From Alphaproteobacteria bacterium (GTDB taxonomy: Bacteria > Pseudomonadota > Alphaproteobacteria > RS24): DNA of 36,460 nucleotides. The position numbers were made by a program, and so were the translations under genes. A model generated the notes under the pieces. That model did no database searches and had not been told where the DNA came from. It was given only the letters and a program-made list of their open reading frames with translations. The stretch's first letter is position 1, and every line of letters starts with the position of its first letter. The DNA lies in contig RFZE01000001.1 in the NCBI GenBank assembly GCA_009920875.1, forward strand, positions 1 to 36,460, given 5' to 3'. Positions 33,034-36,460 of the stretch are shown one piece after another.

Positions 33034-33110
33034 AGCCCTAATGTGCCCTTTTCGATGAAAGATTCGCAACGGGCTTTGCTGCCGCACTGTTAATTTGCTG
33101 TGTAAACTGC

Positions 33111-33116
33111 TATATA
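33111..33116 (+). promoter_or_regulatory. Probable -10 box of the ssrA promoter
   Basis: TATATA at 33111-33116 lies 17 bp after a weak TGTTAA and would start transcription near 33123. The first transcribed bases form a 6-bp hairpin (33123-33128 with 33131-33136), which lies upstream of the acceptor piece and would be trimmed off. Confidence 0.4.
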
Positions 33117-33150
33117 AGCCTTGTCGGCTTGCCGACTATGGCGATAAACG

Positions 33151-33420
33151 GGCTTCGCAATAAACCCATCGGACCCGGGGGCAGTACCCGGCGCCTCCAC
33201 CAATTCTTTCATGTTTCGGGGGCGAACCAGGATCGACGAGGGCGTAAAGGATGTTTCCGTCGCTCGGCATGGCACCATCGTTATCGGGCCATTTTTATAG
33301 TTGCAAATGACAACTATGCGGAAGTAGCTGTCGCTGCGTAAGCAGTCACACGACTTCATTTGAAGTCCACCGCCTTCGCCGGTGGTGGCGGGGTTCGGAA
33401 GGCACCTGGCAACAGAAGCC
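33151..33420 (+). ncRNA. ssrA: Circularly permuted two-piece tmRNA
   Basis: The acceptor part comes first. CGCCTCC (33192-33198), A, and an encoded CCA (33200-33202) pair with GGGGGCG (33218-33224) at the start of the coding part, giving a 7-bp acceptor stem with the third pair G-U, the alanine identity mark. The T-stem CCGGG/CCCGG lies just before the acceptor stem. The pieces are split by a 15-nt spacer (33203-33217). The tag frame 33303-33341 reads ANDNYAEVAVAA and stop, with GCA as resume codon. GGCTTC (33151-33156) can pair with GAAGCC (33415-33420), which holds the pieces together. Exact mature ends are estimated. Neither overlapping long reading frame is a gene. Confidence 0.95.
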
Positions 33421-33460
33421 TTCCACTTTTAATTGGCCGAAAGGCAAGCAGGCAAAGCAT

Positions 33461-33985
33461 ATGACAGACTCAAACGATGATTCCGGCGACATTTATAAAT
33501 ATGCAGACCGCGCCCAAGCGGCACTGCTTGGCATGGTGCGCAAAGTTATGCAGGAAGCCGCATCAGAAGGTCTCGCCGGCGGGCACCATTTTTATATCAC
33601 CTATTTCACTTATGCTGAGGGGGTGGTGATTTCCGACAGGCTGCGCGCCCAGCATCCGGAAGAAATAACCATTGTGCTGCAAAACCAGTTTGAAGATTTA
33701 CAAATTGAACAAGACGCGTTTCATGTGACGCTGAGTTTTAATGACACGCCGGAAAGATTGACCGTGCCTTTTGCCGCTGTCAGCAAATTTTATGACCCCA
33801 GCGTTGCTTTCGGCCTGATGTTTGACGTCGATGCGCCGGATATCGACTTGACCGCCATTGAAGACCATGACGGCATTGTTGATGCAATTCTATCGGCCGA
33901 AGAAGAGCAAGCTAACGCGCCAAACGACAAATCCGATGACAAACGCGGTGAAGTTGTCAGTCTCGACAGCTTTCGCGATAAATAG
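33461..33985 (+). CDS. sspB: SspB-family ClpXP adaptor
   Basis: A 174-residue adaptor that tethers SsrA-tagged proteins to the ClpXP protease. The folded domain (about residues 10-125) carries the alpha-type SspB pattern LRAQHPEEITIVLQNQFEDLQ and LTVPFAAVSKFYDPSVAFGLMF; a flexible acidic linker (about 130-163) leads to the C-terminal GEVVSLDSFRDK, a short hydrophobic/basic tail like the ClpX-binding peptide. It starts 40 bp after the tmRNA gene, so adaptor and tag gene sit side by side. Confidence 0.93.
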   Translation: MTDSNDDSGDIYKYADRAQAALLGMVRKVMQEAASEGLAGGHHFYITYFTYAEGVVISDRLRAQHPEEITIVLQNQFEDLQIEQDAFHVTLSFNDTPERLTVPFAAVSKFYDPSVAFGLMFDVDAPDIDLTAIEDHDGIVDAILSAEEEQANAPNDKSDDKRGEVVSLDSFRDK

Positions 33986-34076
33986 TTTTCAACGCCCAAT
34001 AATAGCCGATATATTGGCGGCATGCAGTCGCCGTGCTAGACCGCTTACAGATTAAATTTCCACTGGAGAATGAAAA

Positions 34077-35468
34077 ATGGCCGATACGCGCACCGAAACC
34101 GATAGCTTTGGCCCGCTGGAAGTTGCGGCCGACAAATATTGGGGCGCGCAAACGCAACGCTCGCTCGGCAATTTCAAAATCGGCACGGAAACCATGCCGC
34201 TGCCGCTGGTGCGGGCGCTCGGCATTGTCAAAATGTCAGCCGCCAAAGCCAATATGAAACTCGACAATCTGGAAAAAGAGATTGGCGAGGCCATTGTCAG
34301 CGCCGCCAGTGAAGTGGCGGAAGGCAAGCTGAACGATCATTTCCCGCTTGTTGTTTGGCAAACCGGCTCGGGCACGCAGTCAAACATGAACTCCAATGAG
34401 GTCATCTCGAACCGCGCTATTGAAATGCTGGGCGGCACGATGGGCTCGAAAGAGCCGGTGCACCCGAACGATCATTGCAATCGCAGTCAATCATCCAATG
34501 ACACATTCCCGACCGCCATGCATATCGCGGCGGCAGAGGAAATCGTTCATATGCTGGTGCCGAGCCTGCAGCAATTGCACAATGCGCTGAACGATAAGGC
34601 GCAGAGCTTCAAAGATATTATTAAAATCGGCCGCACCCATACGCAAGACGCAACACCGCTGACATTGGGGCAAGAATTTTCCGGCTATGTCGCCATGGTG
34701 GCAAACGGCATTGCCCGCGTCGAAGGCGTGTTGCCGAAACTTTATGAATTGGCGCAAGGCGGCACAGCGGTCGGCACCGGCATTAACGCCAAAATCGGTT
34801 TTGCCGAAAAATTTGCCGATGAAGTGGCGGCCTATACCAAATTGCCTTTTGTTACCGCGCCGAACAAATTTGAGGCCTTGGCCACCCATGACGCTATGGT
34901 CGAGGCGCATGGCGCACTCAATGAGGTGGCGGTCTCGCTGTTCAAAATCGCCAATGATATTCGTCTGCTCGGCTCCGGCCCACGCTCCGGCCTCGGCGAG
35001 TTGAGCTTGCCGGAAAACGAGCCCGGCTCATCCATTATGCCGGGCAAAGTCAATCCGACCCAATGCGAAGCGCTGACCATGGTATGCGCGCAAGTGATGG
35101 GCAATAATACGGCGGTTTCTTTTGCCGGTTCGCAAGGCCATTTTGAATTGAATGTTTATAAGCCGGTGATTGCCGCCAATGTGCTGCAATCCATTCGCTT
35201 GCTCGGCGATGCGGCGGTCAGCTTTTCCGATAATTGCGTTGTCGGCATTAAAGCCAATGAAGACAATATCGCCGCGCTGATGGAACGCTCGCTCATGCTG
35301 GTCACGGCACTGGCCCCGAAAATCGGCTATGACAACGCCACCACTGTCGCCAAAACGGCGCATAAAAACGGCACGACTTTGCGCGAAGAGGCGGTCAAAG
35401 GCGGCTATGTGACGGAAGAAGAATTCGACACGATTGTCCGCCCCGAAGACATGATAGCGCCGAAATAG
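34077..35468 (+). CDS. fumC: Class II fumarate hydratase
   Basis: The iron-independent fumarase of the TCA cycle. The 463-residue protein has the signature GSSIMPGKVN (317-326) with the catalytic Ser, plus TGSGTQSNMN (96-105), SSNDTFPTAMH (139-149) and GRTHTQDATP (185-194) with the catalytic His. Length and motifs match E. coli FumC. The ATG follows GGAGAA 6-7 bp upstream. It is followed by a ribbon-helix-helix gene, a common partner in alphaproteobacteria. Confidence 0.97.
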   Translation: MADTRTETDSFGPLEVAADKYWGAQTQRSLGNFKIGTETMPLPLVRALGIVKMSAAKANMKLDNLEKEIGEAIVSAASEVAEGKLNDHFPLVVWQTGSGTQSNMNSNEVISNRAIEMLGGTMGSKEPVHPNDHCNRSQSSNDTFPTAMHIAAAEEIVHMLVPSLQQLHNALNDKAQSFKDIIKIGRTHTQDATPLTLGQEFSGYVAMVANGIARVEGVLPKLYELAQGGTAVGTGINAKIGFAEKFADEVAAYTKLPFVTAPNKFEALATHDAMVEAHGALNEVAVSLFKIANDIRLLGSGPRSGLGELSLPENEPGSSIMPGKVNPTQCEALTMVCAQVMGNNTAVSFAGSQGHFELNVYKPVIAANVLQSIRLLGDAAVSFSDNCVVGIKANEDNIAALMERSLMLVTALAPKIGYDNATTVAKTAHKNGTTLREEAVKGGYVTEEEFDTIVRPEDMIAPK

Positions 35469-35488
35469 GCATTTAATAGGTGGCGGGC

Positions 35489-35704
35489 ATGAAACCCGAA
35501 AAACGCTCCATCACCATTGCCGGTCATGCAACCAGCGTGTCATTGGAACCGCTCTTTTGGGACGCACTGAAAGAGATGGCGGCGCAGAACAAGCAATCCG
35601 TGCCCGACCTTATTCGCCAGCTTGATGCCGAGACCCGCGAAGCCAGCCTGTCATCTACTCTGCGGGTGGCGGTGTTACGTTGGGCGCGGCAGCAGTCGGG
35701 TTAA
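35489..35704 (+). CDS. Ribbon-helix-helix domain protein
   Basis: A 71-residue protein of the alphaproteobacterial ribbon-helix-helix type: strand KRSITIAGHATSVSLEP, then helices WDALKEMAAQNKQ and VPDLIRQLDAE, ending with SSTLRVAVLRWARQQ. The ATG at 35489 follows AGGTGG; the in-frame GTG at 35480 lacks such a site. It is likely a DNA-binding dimer, target unknown. Its last 50 bp overlap the convergent AsmA-like gene. Confidence 0.85.
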   Translation: MKPEKRSITIAGHATSVSLEPLFWDALKEMAAQNKQSVPDLIRQLDAETREASLSSTLRVAVLRWARQQSG

Positions 35705-36460
35705 AGGCTGAGGCATCGGCCTTTAAATCGGGCTTTTCCAAATTACCGGTAATCTGCCACAACACGGGTCTTTGGCGATCAAACGGATAAAGCGCAAAAG
35801 CCGCATCGACTTCCAACCCGACCATATCCAGCGCCCCTTCAAGCCGCGCTTCATTCAACCCATCCGCAAAAACAAAATCGCTGCTCGCCGTCTCAATTAC
35901 GCCTGCACGCATATTGGCGCGCCCGAGACCACGCGCGAAACTCAATCGATGAGCGCCGGTATATTGCGCCATTAAGGTTGACGCATCACCATCAAATTCG
36001 GCGCCGCGCACTGCTTCTGCAAAACCGACAGCATCGAAGAAAGTCAACGCGCCCGGCGCAATTTCAAAATTCAGTTCGCCGTTCAGCCCGCTCATGACGG
36101 CACGCGGTGACGGACCGCGCCCTTCAAGCCGCAAGACGCCGCTCAACGCCGCATCGACCAAACCATTGCCATAGCGTGCCGCGATAAGGGCGTTCGGATT
36201 GACATCGTTAAACTGAGCATTAAAGGCAAAACGTGGTGTCAGCAGACCGCCCTCCGCCAACACATTGGCGGTTATGCCTCCGCCCAAAAGCGCGCCAGAC
36301 ATATCAGGCGCTTCCAGCACACCATCGGTCAGTTTCAAGCGCCCGCTCAGCGCATCCAGCACCAAATTTCCAAACCGTGTGTTTGTGGCACGCAATTCAA
36401 TATCGGCATTGCCGCGCCCCAATAGCGACCAGCGCATGCTCTCAGCACTCCAATTATTTT
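35655..36460 (-). CDS. AsmA-like protein, C-terminal part (runs off the window)
   Basis: The frame is open to the right edge, so the 5' end lies outside the window. The visible 268 residues are a repeating beta-strand pattern (e.g. LDALSGRLKLTDGVLEAP, LSGVLRLEGRG, LNGELNFEIAPG) typical of the AsmA C-terminal domain, large periplasmic proteins thought to move or organise lipids near the outer membrane. The C-terminus ends in a Pro-rich tail. It overlaps the ribbon-helix-helix gene by 50 bp on the opposite strand. Confidence 0.82.
   Translation of the reverse strand, partial: NNWSAESMRWSLLGRGNADIELRATNTRFGNLVLDALSGRLKLTDGVLEAPDMSGALLGGGITANVLAEGGLLTPRFAFNAQFNDVNPNALIAARYGNGLVDAALSGVLRLEGRGPSPRAVMSGLNGELNFEIAPGALTFFDAVGFAEAVRGAEFDGDASTLMAQYTGAHRLSFARGLGRANMRAGVIETASSDFVFADGLNEARLEGALDMVGLEVDAAFALYPFDRQRPVLWQITGNLEKPDLKADASAFNPTAAAPNVTPPPAE

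Noticed and set aside
33090..33359. Open frames on both strands across 33090-33359
   Set aside because: They lie over the tmRNA. The plus-strand frame ends in the proteolysis tag itself, and the structure of ssrA explains the region fully.
1..36460. Search for defence islands, CRISPR arrays, prophage, toxin-antitoxin pairs or biosynthetic clusters
   Set aside because: Nearly every gene is a known housekeeping type. The ribbon-helix-helix gene has no toxin partner next to it, and no array of spaced repeats is visible.

Overview
The window is a stretch of alphaproteobacterial chromosome made mostly of housekeeping genes. Four things point to the Alphaproteobacteria: a circularly permuted two-piece tmRNA gene, a C4-pathway 5-aminolevulinate synthase, an alpha-type SspB, and the blocks leuA-mreBCD-mrdA-rodA and hflK-hflC-DUF2065-Do protease-serB-miaA-ilvBNC. 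I cannot name the genus. I see no CRISPR array, prophage, transposase, rRNA or ordinary tRNA. Layout: 1-4373 holds the 3' tip of an unknown gene, a 2-hydroxyacid dehydrogenase, an unusual repeat and structured-leader region around a small membrane-protein gene, and two adjacent acyl-CoA dehydrogenases that look like the two subunits of one heteromeric enzyme, closed by a strong terminator. 4403-6976 carries a small unknown gene, hemA and hemH (first and last steps of haem synthesis). 7029-9502 has a small membrane protein overlapping an MFS transporter, then a DUF3108 protein. 9691-10235 has a cold-shock protein and a glutaredoxin. 10238-18734 (minus strand) is leuA followed by the rod-shape cluster mreB, mreC, mreD, mrdA, rodA and a membrane-anchored M20 peptidase, nearly all touching or overlapping. 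In front of leuA I find a promoter, a leader peptide with an Ile-Leu-Leu-Leu run and an overlapping hairpin, which together look like a transcription attenuator. 19054-23769 (minus) holds a LysR regulator, a short DoxX-like protein, and ilvB-ilvN-ilvC. 23867-29460 holds miaA (minus), serB (plus), a Do-type periplasmic protease, DUF2065, hflC and hflK (minus). 29631-33033 has mrp and a DUF1737 gene (plus) facing an SMP-30 lactonase, folA and thyA (minus). 33111-35704 has ssrA, sspB, fumC and a ribbon-helix-helix gene (plus), and the window ends inside an AsmA-like gene on the minus strand. How the genes work together: branched-chain amino acid synthesis is represented by leuA and ilvBNC; cell elongation by the mre/mrd cluster; membrane and periplasmic protein quality control by HflKC and the Do protease; and ribosome rescue by tmRNA next to the adaptor that delivers its tagged products to ClpXP. 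The most unusual observations are the nested inverted repeats and structured leader at 1164-1813, the probable leuA attenuator, the hairpin over the glutaredoxin ribosome binding site, the ssrA-sspB adjacency, and departures from expected active-site residues in several enzymes (SerB, IlvB, Mrp, the 2-hydroxyacid dehydrogenase and the acyl-CoA dehydrogenase pair).
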